Part shown: positions 1-6,118 of the stretch, piece after piece
Layout of the letters: each line of letters opens with the position of its first letter
Position numbering within the stretch: the first letter of the stretch is position 1
Assembly: GCA_030151565.1 (NCBI GenBank)
Contig: JASLDM010000046.1
Location: 1-8,706, forward strand
DNA: 8,706 nt
Source: Flavobacterium sp.
GTDB lineage: Bacteria; Bacteroidota; Bacteroidia; Flavobacteriales; Flavobacteriaceae
Direction: 5' to 3'
Position numbers and translations under genes: made by a program
The notes under the pieces: generated by a model
Seen by the model: only the letters and a program-made list of their open reading frames with translations
The model's database searches: none
Told to the model about the DNA's origin: nothing

Positions 1-310
1 ATTAGCTAATTTTTAAATAGAAAAACATCATTATATCTGTATATAAGTGCAAATGTAAAAAATTAAAAAAAACTTCCAATAGTTAGCAAGCTTTAATTAT
101 GCACCACCCCTATACTTTCTATAGATTGTGAAGAAAATTTAAAAACCTTAAGGAGTTTGAGGTTATTGGTAAAAATACAAAGAAGTAAAAATGCTAAGAA
201 GGCTCTTTTCAGGAATAAAGGAAACTTATTGGTTTAAAAGTAAGTAGATTACTATGATTAAAGCAATATATAAATGATATTTTTTTTAGTCTCTTATTGC
301 TAATAATTCA
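1..310. other. AT-rich stretch without a supportable gene
   Basis: I see no convincing gene here on either strand; all frames are broken by stops. The longest open stretch is a plus-strand run of about 46 codons beginning near base 97 and ending near 235. It has no good start codon and encodes a lysine/leucine-rich sequence that I do not recognise. A short ATG-led frame at 190 gives only 18 residues. Bases 1-10 form a small perfect palindrome. The stretch may be the chromosomal flank of the insertion sequence or the decayed remains of an older gene; the sequence alone does not decide between these. Confidence 0.5.
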
Positions 311-387
311 AAACTATTAGACACAGTTATGCTAGAGGGTAATGAAAATCATCCTCTTTTTATTCTCCAAATACCTCTTTTACCGAC

Positions 388-1380
388 TTAAGCTACTTGT
401 CTATTTTCGTAAATTTTTTTATTCCGGACACAAGCACAAATACGGTGTATTAGTTTATTTCTTACGTTATTTAATACAAGCATTTTCGGCTTGCCTTCTG
501 CTACTTTCTTTTCATAATATGCTTTCATCTCTGGGTCGTATCTACTGCTAGATAACGCACAGAGGTGTAGTAGTTTTTTTAGTTTTTTATTAGACATAAA
601 ATGAACCTTCGCTTTTCCTCTAACACTTTTTCCTGAAGTATACTCAAAGGGAACCACCCCACAATAGGAGGCTAGCTGTCTAGGTGTCTCAAAAAGGGTA
701 AATGCATTAGTGTAACAGATTAAAGACAATGCCGTGATACGACCTACTCCTTTAACCGATTCTATACTATTAAACATTTGTGAGATATCTTGATCTTGTC
801 TAATAAGTTCTTCTAACTGCATATCAATGATCTGAATCGCTTGATCATAAGCTTTAATAATCGCTCGATCATTCTTTTCCAATAATTTATATGTTACATC
901 ATCAAAACCCTTTAACTCTTTCGTTCTTACCTCTATAGCAGTCTTGTGAGCAACATTCATCTCTCGTTGACCTAGCAATGCCTGAATCTTAGTTAAAATA
1001 TTATTTGAACCTGTAAATAACACTGCTTCTTCTTGATTCTTTTTGGCATATAGAGCGATTCTAGCAGAATCTACTTTATCATTTTTTCCTCTTTGAATCC
1101 CGCTGCTTCGAATAATACGATAAGCCATCTCAACCCATATATTACAAGATTTAGCTAATAATACCTCTACTAAAATGTTCTTATAAACACCAGTATGCTC
1201 CATACAGATTAAACTATCATCTACCAAACAACCTTCATTTTTTATCCATTTTAGAAAGGCTTGTACTCCTTTTTTAGTATTAAGGAACTGATCGTGCTTT
1301 TGGATATTATCAAGTAAAATTGTTGCATCAAAATAATCCTTTGAAATGTCTATCCCAATAAAATGTGTAAATTTGTCCAT
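388..1380 (-). CDS. IS110-family transposase (DEDD/serine recombinase)
   Basis: This 330-residue protein moves the element by cutting and rejoining DNA under guidance of an element-encoded RNA, as shown for the family member IS621. The N-terminal RuvC-like DEDD domain (about residues 7-155) shows D11 in GIDISK, E61 in CMEHTG, and D101 and D104 in NDKVD. These spacings are close to those I recall for IS621. A helical, coiled-coil-like middle (about 160-205) follows. The C-terminal Transposase_20 domain begins at the helix-hairpin-helix-like SVKGVGRITA (208-217) and contains the candidate catalytic serine S249 in the YTSGKS motif. All expected residues are present and the length is normal, so the gene is probably functional. 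I chose the ATG at 1380, just before the conserved FIGIDISK. A TTG seven codons upstream (1401) is possible but adds nothing conserved. No clear ribosome binding site or promoter is visible, which is usual when the promoter forms only in the circularised element. Confidence 0.93.
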   Translation of the reverse strand: MDKFTHFIGIDISKDYFDATILLDNIQKHDQFLNTKKGVQAFLKWIKNEGCLVDDSLICMEHTGVYKNILVEVLLAKSCNIWVEMAYRIIRSSGIQRGKNDKVDSARIALYAKKNQEEAVLFTGSNNILTKIQALLGQREMNVAHKTAIEVRTKELKGFDDVTYKLLEKNDRAIIKAYDQAIQIIDMQLEELIRQDQDISQMFNSIESVKGVGRITALSLICYTNAFTLFETPRQLASYCGVVPFEYTSGKSVRGKAKVHFMSNKKLKKLLHLCALSSSRYDPEMKAYYEKKVAEGKPKMLVLNNVRNKLIHRICACVRNKKIYENRQVA

Positions 1381-1405
1381 ACGATAAATGATATAAGGCA
1401 ACCTA

Positions 1406-1476
1406 TTACTAAACTATTATCTAAACCTTAATACTAGACCCTCACGTCTTAATTACTAGTCTGATACCTTTAGTAA
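1406..1476. repeat. 8-bp inverted repeat with internal direct repeats
   Basis: The arms TTACTAAA (1406-1413) and TTTAGTAA (1469-1476) are exact reverse complements, and the right arm abuts the neighbouring 12-bp inverted repeat at 1477. The enclosed DNA contains a direct repeat, CTTAATACTAGAC (1427-1439) and CTTAATTACTAGTC (1448-1461). An imperfect tandem repeat, CTATTACTAAA/CTATTATCTAAA (1403-1425), overlaps the left arm. Eight-bp arms are short in such AT-rich DNA, so only the abutting arrangement makes the pair noteworthy. Confidence 0.5.
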
Positions 1477-1545
1477 AATCAACAAAGTCCTAGTCTCATC
1501 CTAAGTCTTTATACTTTGTGATCAGTTTGGTTCACTTTGTTGATT
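1477..1545. repeat. 12-bp perfect inverted repeat with 45-nt loop
   Basis: The arms AATCAACAAAGT (1477-1488) and ACTTTGTTGATT (1534-1545) are exact reverse complements. The loop carries a near-copy of the right arm, ACTTTGTGATCAG at 1513-1525. The left arm could therefore pair alternatively with this inner copy through 7 bp (1482-1488 with 1513-1519), giving two competing stems. It is not followed by a T-run on either strand, so it is unlikely to be an intrinsic terminator. Confidence 0.8.
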
Positions 1546-1601
1546 AGGTTGTTTTATTATTATTCTTTCCTATAAAATTATCATTTTTATATTAAGCAAA
1601 T

Positions 1602-1661
1602 CTAAAGGGTGATCAGTACCGTAAAGACAATACCTAGTATAAAATAAACAAACTTTTTCAT
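1602..1661 (-). CDS. doubtful 19-residue membrane peptide or gene start
   Basis: The frame reads MKKFVYFILGIVFTVLITL and stops. Two lysines followed by an unbroken hydrophobic run look like the N-terminus of a membrane protein or a signal peptide. The ATG is preceded by A/T-rich DNA, as is common in Bacteroidota. The frame ends about 220 bases upstream of the transposase start, roughly where the left end of the insertion sequence might lie. It could therefore be the head of a gene cut by the element, but I found no matching continuation on the other side. It may equally be chance. Confidence 0.18.
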   Translation of the reverse strand: MKKFVYFILGIVFTVLITL

Positions 1662-1676
1662 AATTTTAAATTATCA

Positions 1677-1751
1677 TTACATATTCAAAAACCAGTAACG
1701 CAATATAATACAAAAAAAGCACCCTCCTACCAAGAAACATTTTTTACGCAT
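1677..1751 (-). CDS. doubtful 24-residue hydrophobic ORF
   Basis: The frame reads MRKKCFLVGGCFFCIILRYW followed by FLNM and a stop: a short basic start followed by a hydrophobic, cysteine-rich stretch that could span a membrane once. An A-rich GG sequence lies directly before the ATG. I do not recognise it and it is short enough to be chance. It would lie 15 bases upstream of the next tiny ORF on the same strand. Confidence 0.12.
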   Translation of the reverse strand: MRKKCFLVGGCFFCIILRYWFLNM

Positions 1752-1822
1752 ACCTTTTTTAATAAAACTAAATTATTTAAACGGAGAGAAATATTTAAAA
1801 GCCTCCTCTGCGATATATTGTC

Positions 1823-1830
1823 TATTTTTG
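1823..1830 (+). promoter_or_regulatory. possible -7 box of the rmuC promoter
   Basis: TATTTTTG matches the Bacteroidota -7 consensus TAnnTTTG and lies 30 bases before the rmuC start. No good TTG is found at the right distance upstream, so this is a weak call based on one box in AT-rich DNA. Confidence 0.3.
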
Positions 1831-1860
1831 AGTTTTGATTTTTTCAATATTTAATTTTCT

Positions 1861-3189
1861 ATGTCACAAGACCTCATCATCGCTATATTAGTCGTTTTTA
1901 TTGTTGTTGCTTTCTTTATTGGGCGATTGCGAAAACCACAGGCTTCCGATACCGAAAACATCAAATTACAAGCAGAAATCGATTTTCTGAATCGAGAGTG
2001 TGCGCAATTACAATCTGACAAAAAAAATGCTACAGAACGCGAAGAACTATTGCGTCAAGACAATCAAGAACTCATTGCTCGTATTTCGATTAGAGATACG
2101 GAATACAACCACATCAAAGAAAAACTAAAAGAACAACAACTGGAAACACAAGACCTTCAAGAGAAATTCACTATAGCTTTTGAAAATCTTGCTAATAAAA
2201 TTATGGAGGCAAAAAGTGAAACTTTTGTCAAACAAAACAAACAAAGTTTAGAATCATTACTAGCACCATTACAAGAAAAAATAACAACCTTTGAACAAAA
2301 GGTAACACAAACACACCTAGAAAGTGTGGACTATCATGCAGCTTTGCGTCAACAGATTTTAGGACTTAAAGAGCAAAATCAACAGATGAGTCAAGAAACG
2401 CTCAATTTAACCAAAGCTCTCAAAGGAGATAATAAAATGCAAGGGAATTGGGGCGAGTTAATCTTAGAACGCGTATTAGAAAAATCTGGTTTAGAAAAAG
2501 GTCGTGAATATGAAGTACAGCAGCATCGTATTGCTGAAGACGGTAGCAGAATGCTTCCTGATGTGGTCCTTCATCTGCCCGACAACAGGAAAATGATTAT
2601 TGATTCAAAGGTTTCCCTAGTTGCTTATGAGCGCTACATCAACGAAACGGACGAAACGGACGAAACAGCTAAAGCGAATTTTTTAAACGCGCATTTAAAA
2701 TCGCTAAAACAACATATTGAGGGCTTGGCCGATAAAAACTACCAAGATTTATATGCTGGTGATTCTCCTGATTTTGTATTGCTTTTTGTCCCGATAGAAA
2801 CCGCCTTCTCCGCTGCTATAAATGCAGATCCTACTTTGTATACCAAAGCCTTTGATCGCAACATTATTGTAGTAACTCCCTCTACCTTATTGGCTACTTT
2901 ACGTACGATAGATACTATGTGGACACAGCGCAAACAACAAGAAAATGCCTTTGAGATTGCGCGTCAAGCGGGTTTACTCTATGATAAATTTGAAGGCTTG
3001 ATTCAAGATCTTACTAAAATTGGTAAACGAATTGACGACACTAAACAAGAATACGACAAAGCTTTTAACAAATTAAGCACAGGACGAGGCAATTTGATTA
3101 ATTCTGTCCAACGATTGAAAGAAATGGGCGCTAAAGCCAAAAAAAGCTTACCCGAGGTTATGATTCAAAAAGCTGAAGACCAAGAATAG
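1861..3189 (+). CDS. rmuC: DNA recombination protein RmuC
   Basis: RmuC proteins are thought to limit rearrangements at short inverted repeats, and the core resembles the PD-(D/E)XK nuclease fold; their exact reaction is not established. This 442-residue copy has one N-terminal membrane segment (about residues 5-21). A long coiled coil rich in Glu, Gln and Lys (about 30-185) follows, then the RmuC domain (about 190-400). Signature stretches are QGNWGEL (194-200), LPDVVLHLPD (232-241) and IDSKVSL (247-253); D234, D248 and K250 are candidate active-site residues. The length is close to the E. coli protein (about 475). The ATG starts just before the membrane segment and no upstream alternative is needed. 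The gene stands alone: 137 bases and a promoter separate it from mgtE. An in-frame 9-bp tandem repeat adds ETD units at 262-268, inside the catalytic domain. Confidence 0.93.
   Translation: MSQDLIIAILVVFIVVAFFIGRLRKPQASDTENIKLQAEIDFLNRECAQLQSDKKNATEREELLRQDNQELIARISIRDTEYNHIKEKLKEQQLETQDLQEKFTIAFENLANKIMEAKSETFVKQNKQSLESLLAPLQEKITTFEQKVTQTHLESVDYHAALRQQILGLKEQNQQMSQETLNLTKALKGDNKMQGNWGELILERVLEKSGLEKGREYEVQQHRIAEDGSRMLPDVVLHLPDNRKMIIDSKVSLVAYERYINETDETDETAKANFLNAHLKSLKQHIEGLADKNYQDLYAGDSPDFVLLFVPIETAFSAAINADPTLYTKAFDRNIIVVTPSTLLATLRTIDTMWTQRKQQENAFEIARQAGLLYDKFEGLIQDLTKIGKRIDDTKQEYDKAFNKLSTGRGNLINSVQRLKEMGAKAKKSLPEVMIQKAEDQE
2642..2668 (+). repeat. in-frame 9-bp tandem repeat inside rmuC
   Basis: ACGAAACGG occurs twice exactly (2642-2650, 2651-2659) and a third time as ACGAAACAG (2660-2668). 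Nine bases are three codons, so the repeat encodes repeated Glu-Thr-Asp units, and gain or loss of a copy would keep the frame. It lies shortly after the IDSKVSL motif, probably in a surface loop. Confidence 0.85.
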
Positions 3190-3250
3190 TATACTACAAA
3201 TTAGCTATACTTTCAGACGAGATACAACTGTAAGATTGTCCCCTAAGTTT

Positions 3251-3279
3251 TTGCATTTAAAATACTTGTAGTACTTTTG
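3251..3279 (+). promoter_or_regulatory. Bacteroidota-type promoter of mgtE
   Basis: A TTG (-33 box, 3251-3253, within a longer T-run) is followed after 18 bases by TACTTTTG (3272-3279), an exact match to the -7 consensus TAnnTTTG. The predicted transcript would start near 3285, leaving a leader of about 40 bases before the mgtE start. No Shine-Dalgarno sequence and no room for a known magnesium riboswitch are visible. Confidence 0.7.
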
Positions 3280-3305
3280 CAATGCATTACACATCTTGCA
3301 TTTAA
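3251..3305 (+). repeat. 10-bp direct repeat around the mgtE promoter
   Basis: TTGCATTTAA occurs exactly at 3251-3260 (overlapping the -33 box) and at 3296-3305 (in the leader), 45 bases apart. The placement would suit an operator, but in this AT-rich DNA a chance repeat is possible. Confidence 0.35.
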
Positions 3306-3326
3306 CAATCTTCAAATTTCAACACT

Positions 3327-4643
3327 ATGGATACATACATCGATTTGCATCCGGCGGATGTCGCTGAGTTTTTATCTGAAATGAAAAAGAAAGATAGAAA
3401 CCTAGCCTTTCTAAAGCTGAACCCAGAACAAAAGGTTGAGGTATTTTCTTTTTTAGACGTCAACATCCAACAAGAAATTGTTAAGAGTTTGGCAGAGGAA
3501 GACTACGCCGAAGTCTTAAACAACTTAGAGCCCGATGACCGTACGGAACTCTTTGATAGTTTTCCTGACGAATTAATTAAGTATTCCATCAACTTACTGA
3601 ATGATGAAGAAAAACAAATAGCATTAAACCTAATTGGTTACAATGAAGATAGCATTGCTCGCTTAATGACGCCGCTATACATTCAAACCAAAAAAAACAG
3701 AACTGTTGCACAGGTTTTTCAACATATCAAAAAATACGGTAAAAAAGCGGAAACATTAAACTACATCTATGTTGTAGATGAGAATAATGTACTAATTGAT
3801 GACTTGAAGATCGGTGAATTGCTACTTGCAGAACCCGAAACTTTAATCTCAGACCTAATTGACCATACTTTTACGGCTATAATAACAACTACTCCTACGG
3901 AAGAAGCTTTTGATATTTTTGAGAAATACGATCGTTCTGCCCTTCCTATCATCACTGAAAAAGGAGTTTTAGTTGGTATTGTAACCTTTGACGACATCTT
4001 GGATAAGATTAAAGAACGCGACACTGAAGATATCCAAAAATTTGGAGGGATGGAAGAGTTAGATATGTCGTATACGCATACACCTCTTATGGAACTGGTG
4101 CGCAAAAGAGCTGGTTGGCTAATTATCCTTTTTTTAGGGGAAATGATGACTGCATCGGCAATGGGGTATTTTGACGGAGAAATAGAAAAAGCTGTTGTAT
4201 TGGCTCTTTTTGTACCATTGATTATTTCCAGTGGAGGAAACTCTGGTTCGCAAGCGGCCTCTTTAATCATTCGTGCTATGGCCATTGGCGATCTAAAACT
4301 CAGTGATTGGTGGTATGTAATGAAAAAAGAAATTGCTTCAGGATTAATGCTAGGAGCTGTATTAGGAGTAATTGGTTTTGCTAGAATTATGTTGTGGCAA
4401 AAACTAGGAATCTACGATTATGGAGAATTCTGGTTCTATGTAGGCCTCTCCGTATCGGTATCCCTTTTATTTATTGTACTTTGGGGAACCTTGTCCGGAT
4501 CAATTATCCCATTTGTACTTCGCCGCTTTGGCATGGACCCCGCTACAGCCTCTGCGCCTTTTGTAGCAACGCTTGTAGACGTTTCTGGTTTGATTATCTA
4601 CTTCTCTATTGCCGCTTTTTTCCTTTCAGGAAAACTATTATAA
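3327..4643 (+). CDS. mgtE: MgtE-family magnesium channel
   Basis: MgtE is a homodimeric inner-membrane Mg2+ channel gated by its cytosolic domains according to internal Mg2+. The 438 residues show the expected order. The helical MgtE N domain (about 5-110) is rich in acidic residues. A pair of CBS domains follows (about 115-235; MTPLYIQ at 114-120, VGIVTFDD at 216-223), then a plug helix, then five membrane segments (about 260-435). Conserved membrane-domain features are GGNSGSQ (303-309) and D418 in VATLVDVSG, which matches the ion-binding aspartate D432 of the Thermus protein. Compared with Thermus MgtE (450 residues) the protein lacks about 20 N-terminal residues. An in-frame stop at 3303 and the promoter just upstream rule out a longer form. 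It is transcribed alone and ends directly before a strong terminator. Confidence 0.95.
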   Translation: MDTYIDLHPADVAEFLSEMKKKDRNLAFLKLNPEQKVEVFSFLDVNIQQEIVKSLAEEDYAEVLNNLEPDDRTELFDSFPDELIKYSINLLNDEEKQIALNLIGYNEDSIARLMTPLYIQTKKNRTVAQVFQHIKKYGKKAETLNYIYVVDENNVLIDDLKIGELLLAEPETLISDLIDHTFTAIITTTPTEEAFDIFEKYDRSALPIITEKGVLVGIVTFDDILDKIKERDTEDIQKFGGMEELDMSYTHTPLMELVRKRAGWLIILFLGEMMTASAMGYFDGEIEKAVVLALFVPLIISSGGNSGSQAASLIIRAMAIGDLKLSDWWYVMKKEIASGLMLGAVLGVIGFARIMLWQKLGIYDYGEFWFYVGLSVSVSLLFIVLWGTLSGSIIPFVLRRFGMDPATASAPFVATLVDVSGLIIYFSIAAFFLSGKLL

Positions 4644-4644
4644 C

Positions 4645-4679
4645 AAAAAGGGCTATTCTTCACGAATAGCCCTTTTTTT
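4645..4679. terminator. bidirectional intrinsic terminator
   Basis: A perfect 14-bp stem (4645-4658 with 4664-4677) encloses the 5-base loop TTCAC. It has GGGC in the stem and a run of A on one side and T on the other, so it can end transcription on both strands. It begins one base after the mgtE stop and lies 11 bases beyond the end of the convergent dehydrogenase gene, so it serves both. Confidence 0.93.
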
Positions 4680-4690
4680 AAAACTTATCC

Positions 4691-6118
4691 TTATTTCTCT
4701 AAAGCATCTGGAAAAATTTTATGCGGATTGAGTATTCCTTTAGAATCAAAAATTGTTTTAATGCCACGCATCAAGTCCAATTCTACTTCACTAAAAGGCA
4801 GTCTCATATAATTTTTCTGTACCCAACCAATACCATGCTCTCCAGATAGTGTTCCCTTTAAAGCAATAGTTAACTCAAAAATCTCTTGAATTCCCAATGG
4901 AACTTGCTGTATCCATTGTGTATCTGTAAGGCCTTCTTTTATAATATTTACGTGTAAATTTCCATCTCCTGCATGACCATAACAGATACTTTTAAAGCCG
5001 TAACGGTTGCCTATTTCTTTAATTCCCTTTAATAATGTAGGTAATTCGTAACGCGGTACCACCGTATCTTCTTCTTTATAAACTGTATTCGATTTTACAG
5101 CTTCAGCAACATTTCTTCGCAGTCTCCATAAAGACTCTTTTTGTTCAGTAGTATCTGCAAATAATATTTCGTCTATTTGAAATTTTTCTACTGTTTCTGC
5201 AATCTTTTCTGCTTCAGAAAAAAGGACATCTGGATAGTTCCCATCAACTTCAATCAACAACAAAGCTTCAATTCCTTCTTTGATACTGAAATTCCCAACA
5301 TCCATAAATCGCATCGTCAAATCAATCGCATCACGTTCCATAAACTCTAAAGCACTTGGCACAACACCTGCTCTAAAAATATCTGAAACTGCCTGAGCTG
5401 CTTCTTCCATAGCGTAAAAAGGAACTAACATTAAAATATCATGCTTGTTTTTAGGTAATAAACGCAACACAATTTGTGTAACTACACCTAATGTTCCTTC
5501 ACTACCAATCATCAGTTGTGTAAGATTATATCCCGTTGCATTTTTGAGGGTATTAGCTCCTGTCCAAATAACTTCTCCTGAAGCTAACACCACTTCAAGA
5601 TTCAGCACATAATCTTTAGTAACCCCATACTTAACCGCTCTAGCGCCACCGGAGTTTTCAGCAATATTTCCACCTATAAAACAACTCCCTCTACTAGCTG
5701 GATCAACAGGATAAAAGAGTCCCTTTTCTAATACCTGATCCTGTAAAACTTGTGTAATAACACCAGGTTGTGTACGTACTTGTAAATTCTTTTCGTCAAT
5801 CTCTAGAATCTGGTTCATCTTTTCTAAAGAAAGAGCTATCCCTTTACATACATTTAAAATCCCTCCACTCAATCCAGTACGCGCACCAACGGGTACAACT
5901 GGTAAATTGTGATCAAATGCATACCGCATTACCCAAGCAACCTCTTCTGTTGTTTCGGGTTTCAAAACTACTGCTGGAGGAAAAACCAAATCTTCTGTAT
6001 GATCTCGCCCATAATCAACTAACGTAGCTTCATCTGTCCAAACGCGAGCTGATCCAAAATACTGTTTAAAATCTTCAAAATGTGTTTCGTTTAAAGCTGC
6101 TAAAAGTGGTTGTTTCAT
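4691..6118 (-). CDS. FAD-dependent D-2-hydroxyacid dehydrogenase (GlcD/D-lactate dehydrogenase type)
   Basis: This enzyme oxidises a D-2-hydroxy acid (glycolate, D-lactate or D-2-hydroxyglutarate) to the 2-oxo acid with FAD. Its 475 residues contain the FAD_binding_4 domain (about 48-190: PVGARTGLSGG at 76-86, FIGGNIAENSGG at 147-158, GSEGTLGV at 205-212) and the FAD-oxidase C-terminal domain (about 225-470). That domain shows GHAGDGNLHVNI (381-392), SGEHGIG (425-431) and the closing GILNPHKIFP (461-470). H382, H389 and E427 correspond to the metal-binding residues of characterised relatives, and H428 to the catalytic histidine. There is no Fe-S domain and no GlcE or GlcF neighbour, which points to a single-subunit dehydrogenase rather than a glycolate oxidase complex. 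The exact substrate cannot be read from the sequence. Its ATG overlaps the stop of the upstream transporter by one base (TAATG), so the two are translated together. Confidence 0.9.
   Translation of the reverse strand: MKQPLLAALNETHFEDFKQYFGSARVWTDEATLVDYGRDHTEDLVFPPAVVLKPETTEEVAWVMRYAFDHNLPVVPVGARTGLSGGILNVCKGIALSLEKMNQILEIDEKNLQVRTQPGVITQVLQDQVLEKGLFYPVDPASRGSCFIGGNIAENSGGARAVKYGVTKDYVLNLEVVLASGEVIWTGANTLKNATGYNLTQLMIGSEGTLGVVTQIVLRLLPKNKHDILMLVPFYAMEEAAQAVSDIFRAGVVPSALEFMERDAIDLTMRFMDVGNFSIKEGIEALLLIEVDGNYPDVLFSEAEKIAETVEKFQIDEILFADTTEQKESLWRLRRNVAEAVKSNTVYKEEDTVVPRYELPTLLKGIKEIGNRYGFKSICYGHAGDGNLHVNIIKEGLTDTQWIQQVPLGIQEIFELTIALKGTLSGEHGIGWVQKNYMRLPFSEVELDLMRGIKTIFDSKGILNPHKIFPDALEK

Larger units (their letters stand above)
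1406..1545 (-). ncRNA. candidate IS110 bridge RNA
   Basis: IS110 elements encode in the non-coding end upstream of the transposase a structured RNA. One of its loops pairs with the target DNA and another with the donor ends. Here the region just upstream of the transposase contains two stems placed back to back. In transcript order they are a 12-bp perfect stem (1534-1545 with 1477-1488) enclosing 45 nt, then an 8-bp perfect stem (1469-1476 with 1406-1413) enclosing 55 nt, with no base between them. Two large loops in series resemble the target-binding and donor-binding loops of the IS621 RNA. What I see is the inverted repeats; the RNA itself, its ends and its guide bases are inference. A further 5' stem-loop, present in IS621, was not identified. 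Confidence 0.45.
340..1560 (-). mobile_element. IS110-family insertion sequence (ends approximate)
   Basis: The element is recognised by its full-length IS110-type transposase (388-1380, minus strand) and the structured non-coding stretch on the 5' side of that gene. IS110-family elements usually lack terminal inverted repeats and often leave no target-site duplication, so the ends cannot be read directly; the limits given are estimates. The right end lies somewhere between about 290 and 387. The left end lies beyond 1545, possibly as far as about 1620. The element sits between gene-poor DNA and the upstream region of rmuC and interrupts no recognisable gene. Long non-coding DNA upstream of the transposase rather than downstream fits the IS110 subgroup better than the IS1111 subgroup. 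Confidence 0.75.
1546..1860. other. intergenic DNA between the IS element and rmuC
   Basis: This AT-rich stretch contains the unresolved left end of the insertion sequence and the upstream region of rmuC. No known RNA gene or protein domain is visible. It holds two tiny minus-strand ORFs (listed separately with low confidence) and a possible rmuC promoter box near 1823-1830. An AGGAGG-like purine run on the minus strand (complement of 1801-1807) is not followed by a start codon at a useful distance. Confidence 0.5.

Noticed and set aside
309..316. Outward-facing promoter box TAGTTTTG on the minus strand near the right end of the element
   Set aside because: It matches the -7 consensus but has no TTG at the right distance upstream and no gene downstream.
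342..551. 69-codon plus-strand frame
   Set aside because: It lies mostly antisense to the conserved C-terminal end of the IS110 transposase, has no recognisable domain and is best explained as a shadow frame.
1381..1401. Upstream TTG start for the transposase
   Set aside because: It adds seven non-conserved residues, whereas the ATG at 1380 places the first catalytic aspartate at residue 11, as in IS621.
1477..1545. Intrinsic terminator at the 12-bp inverted repeat
   Set aside because: The loop is 45 bases long, the stem is AT-rich and no T-run follows on either strand.
388..1545. Terminal inverted repeats and a target-site duplication of the insertion sequence
   Set aside because: I found no convincing pair at plausible ends; the family usually lacks them.
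3280..3326. Magnesium riboswitch in the mgtE leader
   Set aside because: The predicted leader is only about 40 bases with no extended pairing, too short for known magnesium-sensing RNAs.
3767..4285. 172-codon minus-strand frame inside mgtE
   Set aside because: The opposite strand encodes well-conserved CBS and membrane segments of MgtE; the antisense translation shows no family features.
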